Of a stretch of 64,000 nt of DNA, positions 36,238 through 45,629 are shown one piece after another. The translations under genes and the position numbers were made by a program. Within the stretch, counting starts at the first letter, position 1, and each line of letters begins with the position of its first letter. Source of the stretch: Rhodoplanes sp046000175 (GTDB lineage Bacteria; Pseudomonadota; Alphaproteobacteria; Rhizobiales; Xanthobacteraceae); assembly GCF_046000175.1 (NCBI RefSeq), contig NZ_JBEOMB010000005.1, positions 62,001-126,000 on the forward strand, in the 5' to 3' direction. The notes beneath the pieces are model-generated. The model ran no database searches. It was not told where the DNA came from and saw only the letters and a program-made list of their open reading frames with translations.

Positions 36238-36576
36238 GGCCGGCCGACCGGGAACGAACGAGAGGCGTCCAAACAGTCGTGACAAGCGACAGGACGAAAG
36301 GCGGCGCCCCCGGGCGCCGCCTTTTTTCGTTCGGGCCTGTCGATATGGAGATGGGGGCGGCAGCCCCCGGCTTCATGCCCCGGACGCGGTGCAGCGCGCA
36401 GCGGTGCACCGCAGAGCCGGGGCCCATCGGCCTGGCGGTGCAGTTACGGTGGCGGACGGCTGCGGCTCGCGGCCCCTGGGTCCCGGTTCACGGCGCGTTG
36501 CGCCGCGCTCGGGACACGAGGCTCACCCGGAATGAGCGAGAGCAGCCGGCTCTCGCACCGGCCCTACGCCCCTGCC
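36238..36576. other. Gene-free region with terminator and palindromic repeat
   Basis: No gene is supported here. A strong terminator lies at 36300-36327. From about 36355 to 36521 there is a palindrome-rich stretch (GCCCCGGACGCGG, GGTGCAGCGCGCAGCGGTGCACC, CTGGGTCCCGGTTCACGGCGCG) like other dispersed intergenic elements of this genome. Confidence 0.6.
36300..36327 (+). terminator. Rho-independent terminator of GPR-like gene
   Basis: A 10-bp perfect stem (GGCGGCGCCC 36300-36309 with GGGCGCCGCC 36312-36321) with a 2-nt loop is followed by six T residues, 63 bases after the stop codon. Confidence 0.95.
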
Positions 36577-37422
36577 CTACCGCGTGCGGCTGCCGGCGGG
36601 CTGCGCGGGGGCGCCGCCGAACAGGAGGCGGCTCGGGTTCTGGTCGATGTTCTTGACCGCCTGCTCGAGCGTCGAGATGGCGCGCCGGCCGTCGACCGCG
36701 AGGCGCTCCCATTCGCGCAGGCCGGTCTGGCTGAACCGGGTCAGGCCGCTCGACATCTGGCCGATGTTCTTGTCGAGATTGTCGGCGAGCGTGCGGATCG
36801 AGCGGGCCGCCGCCGCGACGTCCTCGAGCTTGTTCTCGGCGCCGGTCATCACCGCCTCGGCCTTCGCCACGATGCGGTCGATGCGCTCGGAGTTGTCGGC
36901 CAGCGTCTGGGTGAAGGACTCCATGTTCCGCAGCGTGTTGCGGAACGACATCTCGTTGTCGGCGACGAGCGAGTCGAGCCGGCGCAGCACGCTGCGGGCC
37001 GCCGAGGTGACGTCCTGGCCGGCCGTGAGGTCGGCGCGCAGGATCGGCGGATCGAGCACGGGCGCGGTCGCGGAGGCGCCGCGCAGCGAGACCGAGGCGA
37101 AGCCGGTGAGGCCCTGGAAGTCGAGGCCGACATGGGTGTCGGTGCGCAGCGTCACGGCGCGGTCGACCGCGATCCCGACTATCACCTGGCGGGGCGCGTC
37201 GGGATCGATGCGCACGGTGGTCACGTCGCCGACCCGGATGCCGTTGAACAGCACCCACGAGCCCGGCCGCAGGCCCGACACGGCGCCCTCGAACACCACG
37301 TCGTAGCGCTTGCGGTCGAGGCCGCCGGGCGGCGCGCTGAACCAGTAGACGAACGTGAAGGCGCCAACCACGACGGCCAGCGTGAACAGTCCGACCAGGA
37401 TGTAGTTCGCTCGCGTTTCCAT
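36577..37422 (-). CDS. mlaD: MlaD-like MCE-domain lipid transport protein
   Basis: This 281-residue protein starts at ATG 37420-37422. One N-terminal transmembrane helix (about 8-30) anchors it in the inner membrane. The MCE domain (about 38-115) is clear in YDVVFEGAVSGLRPGSWVLFNGIRVGDVTTV and FQGLTGFASVSLRG. The periplasmic C-terminal part is a long helix. It is the substrate-binding component of a Mla-type ABC system moving phospholipids between membranes, encoded last after the permease and ATPase. No mlaC or outer-membrane mlaA homologue is seen in the window. Confidence 0.9.
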   Translation of the reverse strand: METRANYILVGLFTLAVVVGAFTFVYWFSAPPGGLDRKRYDVVFEGAVSGLRPGSWVLFNGIRVGDVTTVRIDPDAPRQVIVGIAVDRAVTLRTDTHVGLDFQGLTGFASVSLRGASATAPVLDPPILRADLTAGQDVTSAARSVLRRLDSLVADNEMSFRNTLRNMESFTQTLADNSERIDRIVAKAEAVMTGAENKLEDVAAAARSIRTLADNLDKNIGQMSSGLTRFSQTGLREWERLAVDGRRAISTLEQAVKNIDQNPSRLLFGGAPAQPAGSRTR

Positions 37423-37512
37423 CGTCGACCTGCCCCGCCCTCGAACCCGCCCGTCCCCGAACCCGTACCCGTCTCGTCCGTCCGCGGTGCGCGCCGCGCC
37501 CTTCGTCCCCGG

Positions 37513-38295
37513 TCAGGCGACCGCGGCGGCGGAGCCGACCCGCGACCGCACGCCCCGGAAGTAGGACCGGATCCACGGATGATCCGACGCCAGCATGGCA
37601 TCCATCGGGCCGACCGTGACGACGGTCCGGTCGGCCAGCACGGCGATCCGATCGCAGACCGCGTGCAGGCTGTCGAGATCGTGGGTTACCATGAAAACCG
37701 TGAGCCCCAAAGTCTGCTGCAGGGTCTTGATCAGGCTGTCGAACTCGGCGGCCCCGATGGGATCGAGCCCGGCCGTCGGCTCGTCCAGGAAGACGATCTC
37801 CGGATCGAGCGCCAGCGCGCGGGCGAGCGCGACCCGCTTGATCATGCCGCCCGACAGCTCGGACGGGATCTTGTCGCAGACGCTGGCGTCGAGGCCGACC
37901 ATCTCCAGCTTGGCGATCGCCACCTCGTCCATCAGGCGGCGCGACAGCGCGAGATGCTCGCGCATCGGGAACTGGACGTTCTGCAGCACGGTCAGCGAGG
38001 AGAACAGCGCCCCTTGCTGGAACAGCACGCCCCAGCGCCGCTCCAGCGCCCGCCGCGCCCGCGCACCGAGCCGCGCCGGATCCTCGCCGAACACCGCGAT
38101 GGTGCCGGAGCGCCGCGGCAGCAGGCCGACGATGGTGCGCAGCAGCACCGATTTTCCAATACCCGAAGCCCCGACGCAGCCGAGGATCTCGCCGCGCGTC
38201 ACGTCGAGCGACACGCCGTCCAGCACGGTCGCGTCGCCGAACCCGCTGACCAGGTCGCGCACGCCGATGACGATCTCGGTCGAGGGCGCCAGCAT
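37513..38295 (-). CDS. mlaF: MlaF-like ABC transporter ATPase
   Basis: This 260-residue protein starts at ATG 38293-38295, two bases after the permease stop. Walker A is GASGIGKSVL (about 40), the Q-loop LFQQGALF, the signature LSGGMIKRVALARALA, Walker B EIVFLDEPTAGLD and the H-loop MVTHD. The M-rich signature and short length are typical of MlaF/Ttg2A. It powers the MCE lipid transporter formed with the flanking permease and MlaD-like protein. Confidence 0.93.
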   Translation of the reverse strand: MLAPSTEIVIGVRDLVSGFGDATVLDGVSLDVTRGEILGCVGASGIGKSVLLRTIVGLLPRRSGTIAVFGEDPARLGARARRALERRWGVLFQQGALFSSLTVLQNVQFPMREHLALSRRLMDEVAIAKLEMVGLDASVCDKIPSELSGGMIKRVALARALALDPEIVFLDEPTAGLDPIGAAEFDSLIKTLQQTLGLTVFMVTHDLDSLHAVCDRIAVLADRTVVTVGPMDAMLASDHPWIRSYFRGVRSRVGSAAAVA

Positions 38296-38297
38296 GG

Positions 38298-39440
38298 TCA
38301 CATCCCGATCGTCGCGAAGAACATGGCGAACAGCCCGTCGAGCCCGATCATCAGGAAGATCGACTTCACCACCGAGGCCGTCGTGTGCAGGCCGAGCGAC
38401 TCGGTCGAACCCTTCACCTGCAGGCCCTCGACGCTGGCGACGACGCCGATGACCAGCGCCATGAACGGCGCCTTGATCATGCCGACCGCGAAGTCGTCGA
38501 GCGAGATCGCGTCGTGGAGGCGCGACAGGAACACGTCCGGGCTCATGCCGCCGTACAGCCAGCAGACCAGGAAAGCGCCGTAGAGCGCCGCCATCGACCC
38601 GATGAAGCTCAACGCCGGCAGCGCGATCACCAGCGCGGCGACGCGCGGCAGCACCAGGATCTCCAGCGGGTCGAAGCCCATGGTGCGCAGCGCGTCGGTC
38701 TCCTCGCGCATCCGCATGGCGCCGAGCTCGGCCGTGTAGGCGCTGCCCGAGCGGCCCGCCACCATGATGGCCGTCATCAGCACGCCGATCTCGCGCAGCA
38801 CCAGGATGCCGACCATGTCGACCACATAGGTGTCGACGCCGAAGCGGCGGAAGTGAAACAGCCCCTGCTGGGCGATGATGCAGCCGATCAGGAACGTCAT
38901 CAGCAGGATCACCGGCACGGCGCGCCAGCCGACCCGGTCGAGATGATGCACCGTGGAGGTGAGGCGGAACGTCCACGGCATCGCGGCGGTGCGTAGCGCC
39001 ACGACGGCCAGCTCGCCGAACATCTGCACGATCAGCAGGAGGTCGCGGACCAGGCCGACGACCGTCGCGCCGAGCCGGGCCAGCGCCTCGGCGATCGGGT
39101 TCGGCCGAACCCGCGCCGGCGGGCTGCGGTTCGCCGTGTGGACCACGTCGACCAGGGTGCGATAGCGCGCCGGCAGGTCGACGACGGCCGCCTCGCGGCC
39201 GCTCGCGTCGAGGCTGCGCACCAGCCGCTCCAGCAGCCACGCCCCGAAGGTGTCGAGCCGCTCGACGCCGCCCATGCGGATCTCGACCCGACGGCTGTCG
39301 GCCGGCACGCCGCGGGCGCGGCGCAGCGCGCTCTCGACCAGGCGCTCGAGCTCGCCGGCCCGGTCCGCCGTCCACGACCCGGCGGCGGCGAGGGCCAACC
39401 GCCCGTCCGTGACGCTGGCATCGAGCAGACGGTCGCTCAT
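38298..39440 (-). CDS. mlaE: STAS-MlaE fusion permease of MCE lipid transporter
   Basis: This 380-residue protein starts at ATG 39438-39440 (MSDRLLDASV). The first 110 or so residues resemble a STAS/MlaB-like domain (RRVEIRMGGVERLDTFGAWLLERLVRSLD). The rest is the MlaE permease with about five membrane helices and the conserved VLREIGVLMTAIMVAGRSGSAYTAELGAMRMREETDAL. Fusion of the MlaB-like regulator onto the permease explains why no separate mlaB is present. It is the first gene of the mlaE-mlaF-mlaD operon. Confidence 0.92.
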   Translation of the reverse strand: MSDRLLDASVTDGRLALAAAGSWTADRAGELERLVESALRRARGVPADSRRVEIRMGGVERLDTFGAWLLERLVRSLDASGREAAVVDLPARYRTLVDVVHTANRSPPARVRPNPIAEALARLGATVVGLVRDLLLIVQMFGELAVVALRTAAMPWTFRLTSTVHHLDRVGWRAVPVILLMTFLIGCIIAQQGLFHFRRFGVDTYVVDMVGILVLREIGVLMTAIMVAGRSGSAYTAELGAMRMREETDALRTMGFDPLEILVLPRVAALVIALPALSFIGSMAALYGAFLVCWLYGGMSPDVFLSRLHDAISLDDFAVGMIKAPFMALVIGVVASVEGLQVKGSTESLGLHTTASVVKSIFLMIGLDGLFAMFFATIGM

Positions 39441-39549
39441 CGCAGGCTCCGGGGGCGCGATACGGGATCCTCCCGATTCGCCGATCCCGATACTTGACAC
39501 CGCAGCGCCGGCCTGTCGAGGTCCCGGTGAACCGCATCGGGGCCGTTCC

Positions 39550-40533
39550 ATGGCATTGAAAATTTCAGCAAGATCAGAAGCTTGGCCGATCGCTGGGACG
39601 TTCACGATCAGCCGCGGAGCGAAGACCGAGGCGTGCGTCGTGGTCGCCTGCGTGTCGGACGGGACACACCTCGGGCGAGGCGAATGCGTCCCCTACCCGC
39701 GCTACGGCGAGAGCGTCGAGAGCGTGCTGGCGGCGATCGAGGCGATGGGCCCGGCGCTGGCGGCGGGCCTCGACCGCGCGGCGCTGCAGGAGGCGATGCC
39801 GGCGGGCGCCGCCCGCAACGCGATCGACTGCGCCCTGATCGACCTGGAGGCGAAGCGCGCCGGGGTGCCGGCCCATGTGCTGCTCGGCCTGCCGGCGCCG
39901 CAGCCGCTCACGACGGCTTACACGATCTCGCTCGGCACGCCCGAGGCGATGGCCGCCGCGACGGCGGCCGCGGCGCATAGGCCGCTCCTCAAGGTGAAGC
40001 TCGGCGGGGCGGACGACCCGGCCCGGATCGCCGCGGTGCGGGCGGCGGCGCCCGCCGCCATCCTGATCGTCGACGCCAACGAGGGCTGGACGCCGGCCGA
40101 CCTGGAATCGAATCTCGCCGCCTGCGCGGCCGCCGACGTGAAGCTCGTCGAGCAGCCGTTGCCGGCCGCGGACGACGCGGCGCTCGCCGCCGTGCCGCAT
40201 CCGGTGCCGGTGTGTGCCGACGAGAGCGTGCACGACCGCGCGACACTGGAAAAGCTCCGCGACCGCTACGACGCCGTCAACATCAAGCTCGACAAGACCG
40301 GCGGGCTCACCGAGGCGCTCACCGTCGCGGCGGAAGCGCGCGCGTTGGGATTCGAGATCATGATCGGCTGCATGGTCTCGACCTCGCTCGCCATCGCGCC
40401 CGCCGTGCTGGTGGCGCAGGGTGCAGGCTTCGTCGACCTCGACGGACCACTCCTGCTTGTGGACGACAGGCCACACGGATTGATCTTCGAGGGCAGCATT
40501 CTCCATCCCGCTACCCACGTGTTGTGGGGCTGA
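39550..40533 (+). CDS. Dipeptide epimerase / enolase-superfamily racemase
   Basis: This 327-residue protein starts at ATG 39550. It has the muconate-lactonizing subgroup of the enolase fold: KxK base in LLKVKLGG, metal ligands in VDANEGW, VEQPLP and VCADES, and the opposite base Lys in NIKLDKTGGL. This pattern matches L-Ala-D/L-Glu epimerases, which recycle murein peptides, and the closely related N-acetyl-D-Glu racemase DgcA found in alphaproteobacteria. The two cannot be separated here. It is divergent from the mla operon. Confidence 0.9.
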   Translation: MALKISARSEAWPIAGTFTISRGAKTEACVVVACVSDGTHLGRGECVPYPRYGESVESVLAAIEAMGPALAAGLDRAALQEAMPAGAARNAIDCALIDLEAKRAGVPAHVLLGLPAPQPLTTAYTISLGTPEAMAAATAAAAHRPLLKVKLGGADDPARIAAVRAAAPAAILIVDANEGWTPADLESNLAACAAADVKLVEQPLPAADDAALAAVPHPVPVCADESVHDRATLEKLRDRYDAVNIKLDKTGGLTEALTVAAEARALGFEIMIGCMVSTSLAIAPAVLVAQGAGFVDLDGPLLLVDDRPHGLIFEGSILHPATHVLWG

Positions 40534-40620
40534 GATTTTCCGGATTGAGGGAACAAACCTCGGCAGGTACGAATCCTGCAGGGCCGATCCGGGGGGACGG
40601 CTTTCACGGGGGAATGGAGC

Positions 40621-41172
40621 ATGCGGATTGCAGCCTTGTGCCTCGGCGCGTCGCTCGCCGTGGGAGCCATAATGCCCGCCGCCGCCGACGTGCTGATCAC
40701 GTCCGACACGGGCGGCATGATCGGCGACTACGTGACGCGCTGGCAGCGCGTGCGGCAGAGCGGCGAGCGCGTCGTGATCGACGGCACCTGCCTGTCGGCC
40801 TGCACGATCGTGGTCGGCATGATCCCGCGCGACCGCCTGTGCGCGACCCGCAACGCGGCACTCGGCTTCCATGCCGCCTGGCTGCCCGACGCGGCCGGCC
40901 GCCGGGTGACCAGCCCGGTCGCGACCCGGGCGCTGTGGGGCCTCTATCCCGGCAGCGTGCGGCGGTGGATCGCGCAGCGCGGCGGCCTCACCCCGAACAT
41001 GCTGATGATGCGCGGGCGGGATCTCGCCGGCGTGGTGCAGCCCTGCGAGGGGGCGGCCCGGCGGGTCGCGTCGGCGCCGCGGCGAGCCGGACCGCCGCAG
41101 ACGCGCAGCTATCGCCGGGCGACCAGGGCGATCGCGACGCCGGCCGTCGCCGAAGCCGCCATGGCCAGATAG
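40621..41172 (+). CDS. Secreted hypothetical protein, ClpP/crotonase-like fragment
   Basis: This 183-residue protein starts at ATG 40621, with GGGGGA upstream. A signal peptide ends near PAAA/DVLIT. VIDGTCLSACTIVVGMIPRDRLCATRNAALGFHAAW resembles the G-x-x-x-S-A-C-T serine region of periplasmic ClpP-like proteins common in Hyphomicrobiales. The C terminus is basic and probably disordered. Its last 64 bases overlap the end of the convergent MFS gene. Enzymatic activity is not established. Confidence 0.75.
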   Translation: MRIAALCLGASLAVGAIMPAAADVLITSDTGGMIGDYVTRWQRVRQSGERVVIDGTCLSACTIVVGMIPRDRLCATRNAALGFHAAWLPDAAGRRVTSPVATRALWGLYPGSVRRWIAQRGGLTPNMLMMRGRDLAGVVQPCEGAARRVASAPRRAGPPQTRSYRRATRAIATPAVAEAAMAR

Positions 41173-42251
41173 GCGAAGCTGCCGAAGGCCGTCACCAGAA
41201 GGCCCGAGGCGCCCATCGTCGCGGCGAAGACGACCGCGACGACGCTCGCATAGTCGCCCTGGGCCGTGGCGCCGCGATGCTCCTCGGCGAGGAAGTGCAT
41301 GGCGCCGAGATGGGCGGCGCCGAACGACAGCGCATGCAGACACTGCAGCCCCGGCAGCAGCACGGCTGGCGGGTCGAACGCCATCACGGTCCAGCGCAGC
41401 ACCGCGCCGGCCCCGCCGAGCACCAGGAGATCGACCGGACGCAGCCGAGCCGCGACGCGGCCCGAGAACGCGAACAGCACGATCTCGGCCACCACGCCGA
41501 TCGCCCACAGCGCGCCGATCTCGAGCCCGTCCAGGCCCTTGGCGGCCCATTGCAGGCTCGCGAAGCCGTACAGCACCGCGTGGCTCGCCTGGATCAGGCT
41601 GCCCGCCGCCGCCACGGCGACGAAGCGCCCCGACCGCCACGGGCTCGGCCGCACCGCCGCCGGGCTCGCTCCTTCGGGCTGCGGAAGCAGCGGCCGCAGC
41701 AGGCTCGCCGTCACGGCGGCGGCGACCAGGGCGGCGGCGAGCGACCACACGACATTGGGCGGCCCGAGCCGCTCCAGCAGCAGGCCGCCGGCCAGGTTGG
41801 CGACGATGAAGCTCGCCGAGCCCCACATCCGCACCGGCCCGTAGGCGCGGCCGCGCTCGGCCAAGCCCCTGAGCGCGAAGGCGTCGGCGAACGGCAGGAT
41901 CAGGGCCTGGGTGATCGACGCCGCCGCATAGGCGGCCAGGATCGCCGGGAAGCCGTGCGACTGCTCGAGCAGCACGAAGGTGGCGACCGTCACCCAGCAG
42001 GCGGCGATCAGCGGCCCCTTCAGCCAGCCGCGCTTGTCGGCCAGCCGGGTCGTCAGCGGCACCACCACGGGCCGGGTCGCCATGGCGAGCGCCAGGACGA
42101 GGCCGATCTCGCGCGCATCGAGCCCGCGGTCGGCGAGCCACACCGGGAGGAACGGGAGCTGGATGCCGGCGAAGACGAAATAGGCGGCGTAGAACGCGCC
42201 CATCCGCCGGGCGAAGCCGTCGTCCGGCAAAGTCCTGTTAAGTAAAGGCAT
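41109..42251 (-). CDS. MFS transporter, HcaT/LacY-like type
   Basis: This 380-residue protein starts at ATG 42249-42251 (MPLLNRTLPD) and has about 12 membrane helices. AAYFVFAGIQLPFLPVWLADRGLDAREIGLVLALAMATRPVVVPL at the N terminus and MHFLAEEHRGATAQGDYASV in the second half match the MFS_1-like group that includes 3-phenylpropionate transporter HcaT. The substrate cannot be read. It is convergent with the secreted hypothetical protein, with overlapping 3' ends. Confidence 0.88.
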   Translation of the reverse strand: MPLLNRTLPDDGFARRMGAFYAAYFVFAGIQLPFLPVWLADRGLDAREIGLVLALAMATRPVVVPLTTRLADKRGWLKGPLIAACWVTVATFVLLEQSHGFPAILAAYAAASITQALILPFADAFALRGLAERGRAYGPVRMWGSASFIVANLAGGLLLERLGPPNVVWSLAAALVAAAVTASLLRPLLPQPEGASPAAVRPSPWRSGRFVAVAAAGSLIQASHAVLYGFASLQWAAKGLDGLEIGALWAIGVVAEIVLFAFSGRVAARLRPVDLLVLGGAGAVLRWTVMAFDPPAVLLPGLQCLHALSFGAAHLGAMHFLAEEHRGATAQGDYASVVAVVFAATMGASGLLVTAFGSFAYLAMAASATAGVAIALVARR

Positions 42252-42435
42252 CTCGCGGATTGCGCTCCGGTGGCGAGTCGGGCAGAGCTTTAGATCGCGG
42301 TCGCCGAAGTGGAAACCGGTTTCGCGTCCGGCCCCGCTCCACGCTTCGCCCCGGGACTCGAGGCCCGCGGGCGAGTTCGGTTCTTGCCGGTCCGAGCCTT
42401 TCCGGTTCGACGAGTTCCGATCGCACCGGGTGACC

Positions 42436-45400
42436 ATGTCCGACGCGCTCTCCGCTTACCCGCCGAACCCGGATCCCGATCCGGCCGAGCCGCCGTCGCC
42501 GACCGACATCGAGTATGCGGCGATCGCGGAGGCGTTGGCGGAGACCCGGCGCGGCCGCTGGTTCCTGGAGGAGCACGCGCGGCGGACCCGGCTGGAGGAG
42601 ATGGATCTCCTCGCCCTGATTCTCGGCCGCATCGAGGTGGCGGTCGCCGATTTCCGCGACGAGACGGTCGCCAAGCTGGCCGAGCCGGCCGTGCCGCCGG
42701 CGCTGATCGACACCCTGCCGAAGGCGCTCGGGCGGATCGAGGAGCGGCTCGCCGCCCTGCCCGCCCCGCCGGCCGATCGCACCGCCGAGGTCTTGGGCGC
42801 CATCGACCGGGTCGCCGCGGCCGTCGCGGCGCAACCCGAGCCGGCCCCGACCGTCGACCCGGAGGCCGTGGCGGCGGCACTGGCCCGCATCGAGGCGGCG
42901 ATCGCCGAGCAGACGTTCCCGGAGCCCGAGATCCGCGCCGTCGATCTCGTTCCGCTGACCCGCATCGAGACGGCCCTCGGCGAGCTGCACGCCGCGTTCG
43001 CCGGGCTGACGATTCCGGAGCCGGAGGTCCGGACCGAGGATTTGGCGCCGCTCGCCCGCATCGAGGCGGCGGTCGCCGAACTGCAGGCCGCGCTCGCCGC
43101 GCAGAAGATCCCCGAGCCCGAGGTGCGGGCCGAGGACCTCGCCCCGCTGGCGCGAATCGAGACCGCGGTCACGAGCCTCCACGCCGCGGTCGCGGCACTG
43201 CAGGCTGCGCTCGCCGCCCAGACGATTCCCGAGCCCGAGGTGCGGGCCGCGGATCTGGCTCCGCTGGCGCGCATCGAGACGGCGGTCGCCGAGCTGCAGG
43301 CCGCGTTGGCCGCCCAGAAGCTGCCGGAGCCCGAGGTGCGGGCCGCGGATCTGGCTCCGCTGGCGCGCATCGAGACGGCGGTGGCCGAGTTGCAGGCCGC
43401 AGTGGCCGCACAGACGATGCCGGACCCCGAGGTGCGCGCCGAGGATCTGGCTCCGCTGGCGCGCATCGAGGCGGCGGTGGCCGAGTTGCAGGCCGCAGTG
43501 GCCGCACAGAAGATGCCTGAGCCCGAGGTGCGCGCCGCCGATCTCGCCCCGCTGGCGCGCATCGAATCGGCGCTCGACGACCTGCAGGCGTTCCTCACCG
43601 CGCCGCGGGCCGAGGAGCCGCCCGCGCAGCCGCTCGACGCCGCGTCGATCGACCGGATCGAGGCGACCCTCGCGGCCTTTCAGACCACCATGCAGGCGGC
43701 GCTCGCCGAGCCGCGCCCGGCATCGCTGCCGGCCGTGGCCCTGGAAGACCTCGCCCCGCTCGCCCGCATCGAGGCGGCCGTCGCCGAGCTGCAGTCCACG
43801 GTCGCCGGGCAGAAGGCGCCCGAGGCCGTGATCGGCCCCGACGGCCTCGCACCGCTGCAGCGGATCGAGACGACGGTCGACGCCCTGCACGCCGCGCTGC
43901 CGCCGGCCGGCTGGACCGACGATCTCGTCACGGCGCTCGGACGGATCGAGAAGGCGCTCTCCGAGGAGCGCGCCCCGCCGGCCCTCACCGGGATTCTCGA
44001 GGATCTGGTCGCCGCGCTCACCCGCATCGAGGCCGTGGTGATGCGCGAGCCCGACGCCCAGGACGCGGCGACGCGGGTGCGCAAGGAGGTGTTCGCCGCC
44101 GTCGACCGCATGGAGAGCCTGGTCGAGGCGACGCTCGGCCCGCTGCGCAAGTCACCGATCGTGTCGGAGATCCGCGCCGAGCTGGTGTCGCTCGCCGGCG
44201 CCGTCGAGAGCGTCGGCACCACGGTCGCGGCGCTGTCCCACGAGCCGGATCGCGCCGCCGAGCAGACCGAGGCGATGGCCGGCCTGCTGCGCGAGCAGAA
44301 CGACTGGCTGCGCCGGCTGGTCGAGATGGTCGGCCGGCTGCCGGTCGCACCCGCCGTGCCGGAGGCGCCGCCGCCGGCGGCGTGGGCCGACAAAGCAGTG
44401 ACGCCGCCGGCCGAGATCGCCGCCGTGGACATCCCGGACACGCGCATGTCGGAGGAGCGTGCCGGAGGTCCTGCGACCGGGTCGGCGGACTTCGACCGGC
44501 TGGCCGCGACCGCAGCGGCCGAAGTCGACGCCGAGATCGCGGTCGCCGAGGTTACGATCTCAACCTCGACGATCATGGAGATCACCCGCGACGACGCCGG
44601 CCCCGTCGAAGCGGTTGCGCACGCGGAGGACGTCGAGGTCGCATCGGCCGCGACGCTGGTGATCATCGAGCCGCTCGCCGACGATGTGGTGGTCGAGACC
44701 GCCGGGGACGACGTGATCTCGGCCGCACCCGACGCCATCTCGCCGGAGCCGGACGCCCGCCCCGCAGAGCCGGAGGCGCTCGCGGCGCCGATCCCGGCCG
44801 CGGCGCCCACGGCCGACACGGCGACGGCCGAGGCCCCGGCGATCCCGACGGTCGACTTCGATTTCGCCGTGACGCCGGCCCTCGCGACCGAGCCCGCCGA
44901 TGTGCCTGCCGCATGGCCGCAGGACGAGCCCGCCGCGGCCGTCGCCCTCGCGACGGCCGCCGAAGGTTCCGAGAGCGAGGCCCCGAGTAGCGCGTCCACA
45001 GGTAGCGCGCCCCCGAGCCCGCCCGAGAACGAGATCGCGCCGGTGCCCGAGCCGGTCTCGGAGCCGCCGCGCGGCACCATCACGACCGGCATCACGCCGT
45101 TCCACGTGCCGTCCTGGCTGGTCGGCGACGACGCCGAGGCCGCGGCGGCGGCGGGCGGGCTCCTGCGCCCCGCGGCAACTCTTGAGACGGAGCCACTCCC
45201 CGCGCGCACCGGCCCCGATCCGGTGAGCGCCTACCGGTTCTCGATCGGCGACGTGCCGACCGGCGCGGGCGCGGGCGCGCGCGCCGCCCTGATGCATCCG
45301 GCCCTCAACCTGCTCGCCCGCATCCAGGAGGCGCAGGCGGCCGACGAGGCCGAGGCCGCCGAGATGGCGGAGGCGACGGAGCCGCCGCCGCCGATGCACA

Positions 45401-45471
45401 CCGTGCCGATCGACCCGCTGGCGCCGCTGAAGACGCTGACCGAGGAAGAGAAGATCGCGCTGTTCAGCTGA
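42436..45471 (+). CDS. Large repetitive hypothetical protein, conserved at both ends
   Basis: This 1,011-residue acidic protein is placed at ATG 42436; GTG 42430 is an alternative two codons earlier. The N terminus has a conserved block (DIEYAAIAEALAETRRGRWFLEEHARR) and the extreme C terminus another (DPLAPLKTLTEEEKIALFS). The same two ends frame a hypothetical family in Bradyrhizobium-like genomes, as far as I recall. Between them is a tandem array of about 32-residue helical units (residues about 170-390), then a helical region and a long Ala/Pro/Glu-rich disordered segment. No membrane helix is visible. Function unknown. Confidence 0.78.
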   Translation: MSDALSAYPPNPDPDPAEPPSPTDIEYAAIAEALAETRRGRWFLEEHARRTRLEEMDLLALILGRIEVAVADFRDETVAKLAEPAVPPALIDTLPKALGRIEERLAALPAPPADRTAEVLGAIDRVAAAVAAQPEPAPTVDPEAVAAALARIEAAIAEQTFPEPEIRAVDLVPLTRIETALGELHAAFAGLTIPEPEVRTEDLAPLARIEAAVAELQAALAAQKIPEPEVRAEDLAPLARIETAVTSLHAAVAALQAALAAQTIPEPEVRAADLAPLARIETAVAELQAALAAQKLPEPEVRAADLAPLARIETAVAELQAAVAAQTMPDPEVRAEDLAPLARIEAAVAELQAAVAAQKMPEPEVRAADLAPLARIESALDDLQAFLTAPRAEEPPAQPLDAASIDRIEATLAAFQTTMQAALAEPRPASLPAVALEDLAPLARIEAAVAELQSTVAGQKAPEAVIGPDGLAPLQRIETTVDALHAALPPAGWTDDLVTALGRIEKALSEERAPPALTGILEDLVAALTRIEAVVMREPDAQDAATRVRKEVFAAVDRMESLVEATLGPLRKSPIVSEIRAELVSLAGAVESVGTTVAALSHEPDRAAEQTEAMAGLLREQNDWLRRLVEMVGRLPVAPAVPEAPPPAAWADKAVTPPAEIAAVDIPDTRMSEERAGGPATGSADFDRLAATAAAEVDAEIAVAEVTISTSTIMEITRDDAGPVEAVAHAEDVEVASAATLVIIEPLADDVVVETAGDDVISAAPDAISPEPDARPAEPEALAAPIPAAAPTADTATAEAPAIPTVDFDFAVTPALATEPADVPAAWPQDEPAAAVALATAAEGSESEAPSSASTGSAPPSPPENEIAPVPEPVSEPPRGTITTGITPFHVPSWLVGDDAEAAAAAGGLLRPAATLETEPLPARTGPDPVSAYRFSIGDVPTGAGAGARAALMHPALNLLARIQEAQAADEAEAAEMAEATEPPPPMHTVPIDPLAPLKTLTEEEKIALFS
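42946..43600 (+). repeat. 96-bp tandem repeats in the 42436-45471 gene
   Basis: Units begin at 42946, 43042, 43138, 43255, 43351, 43447 and 43543. Each encodes LAPLARIE[AT]AVAELQAA followed by a PEPEVRA linker. The unit starting at 43138 is 21 bases longer. Copies between 43255 and 43543 are nearly identical at the DNA level, a sign of recent expansion or gene conversion. Confidence 0.9.
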
Positions 45472-45497
45472 GCCGTAGCATCGAGTTCATCAGCTCC

Positions 45498-45602
45498 GTC
45501 ATTCCGGGGCGCAGCGAGGCTACGAACCCGGAATGTAGGGGGACAGGCTCTTCTTCTTCGGCTGAATTCCGGGTTCGGCGCGATGCGCCGCCCCGGAATG
45601 AC
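45498..45602. repeat. Dispersed palindromic repeat, copy B
   Basis: The ends GTCATTCCGGGGC and GCCCCGGAATGAC are inverted repeats, with internal hairpins. It lies between the ends of two convergent genes. The copy at 59306-59408 shares the same termini and the core GATTCCGGGTTCGGCG-like arm. Confidence 0.85.
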
Positions 45603-45629
45603 GACCGAGGAACTCGCTCGAGATCGTGC

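Noticed and set aside
28992..36656. Very long open frames in other frames and on the opposite strand across the GPR-like gene (over 2,400 codons)
   Set aside because: They mirror the codon-position bias of a GC-rich gene and encode only Arg/Pro/Ala-rich or His/Asp-rich nonsense without domains. The + strand frame from 29083 has domains and repeats that make sense.
39490..39530. TTGACA at 39493 as a sigma-70 promoter for the epimerase gene
   Set aside because: No AT-rich -10 element lies at the proper distance; the following 20 bases are GC-rich.
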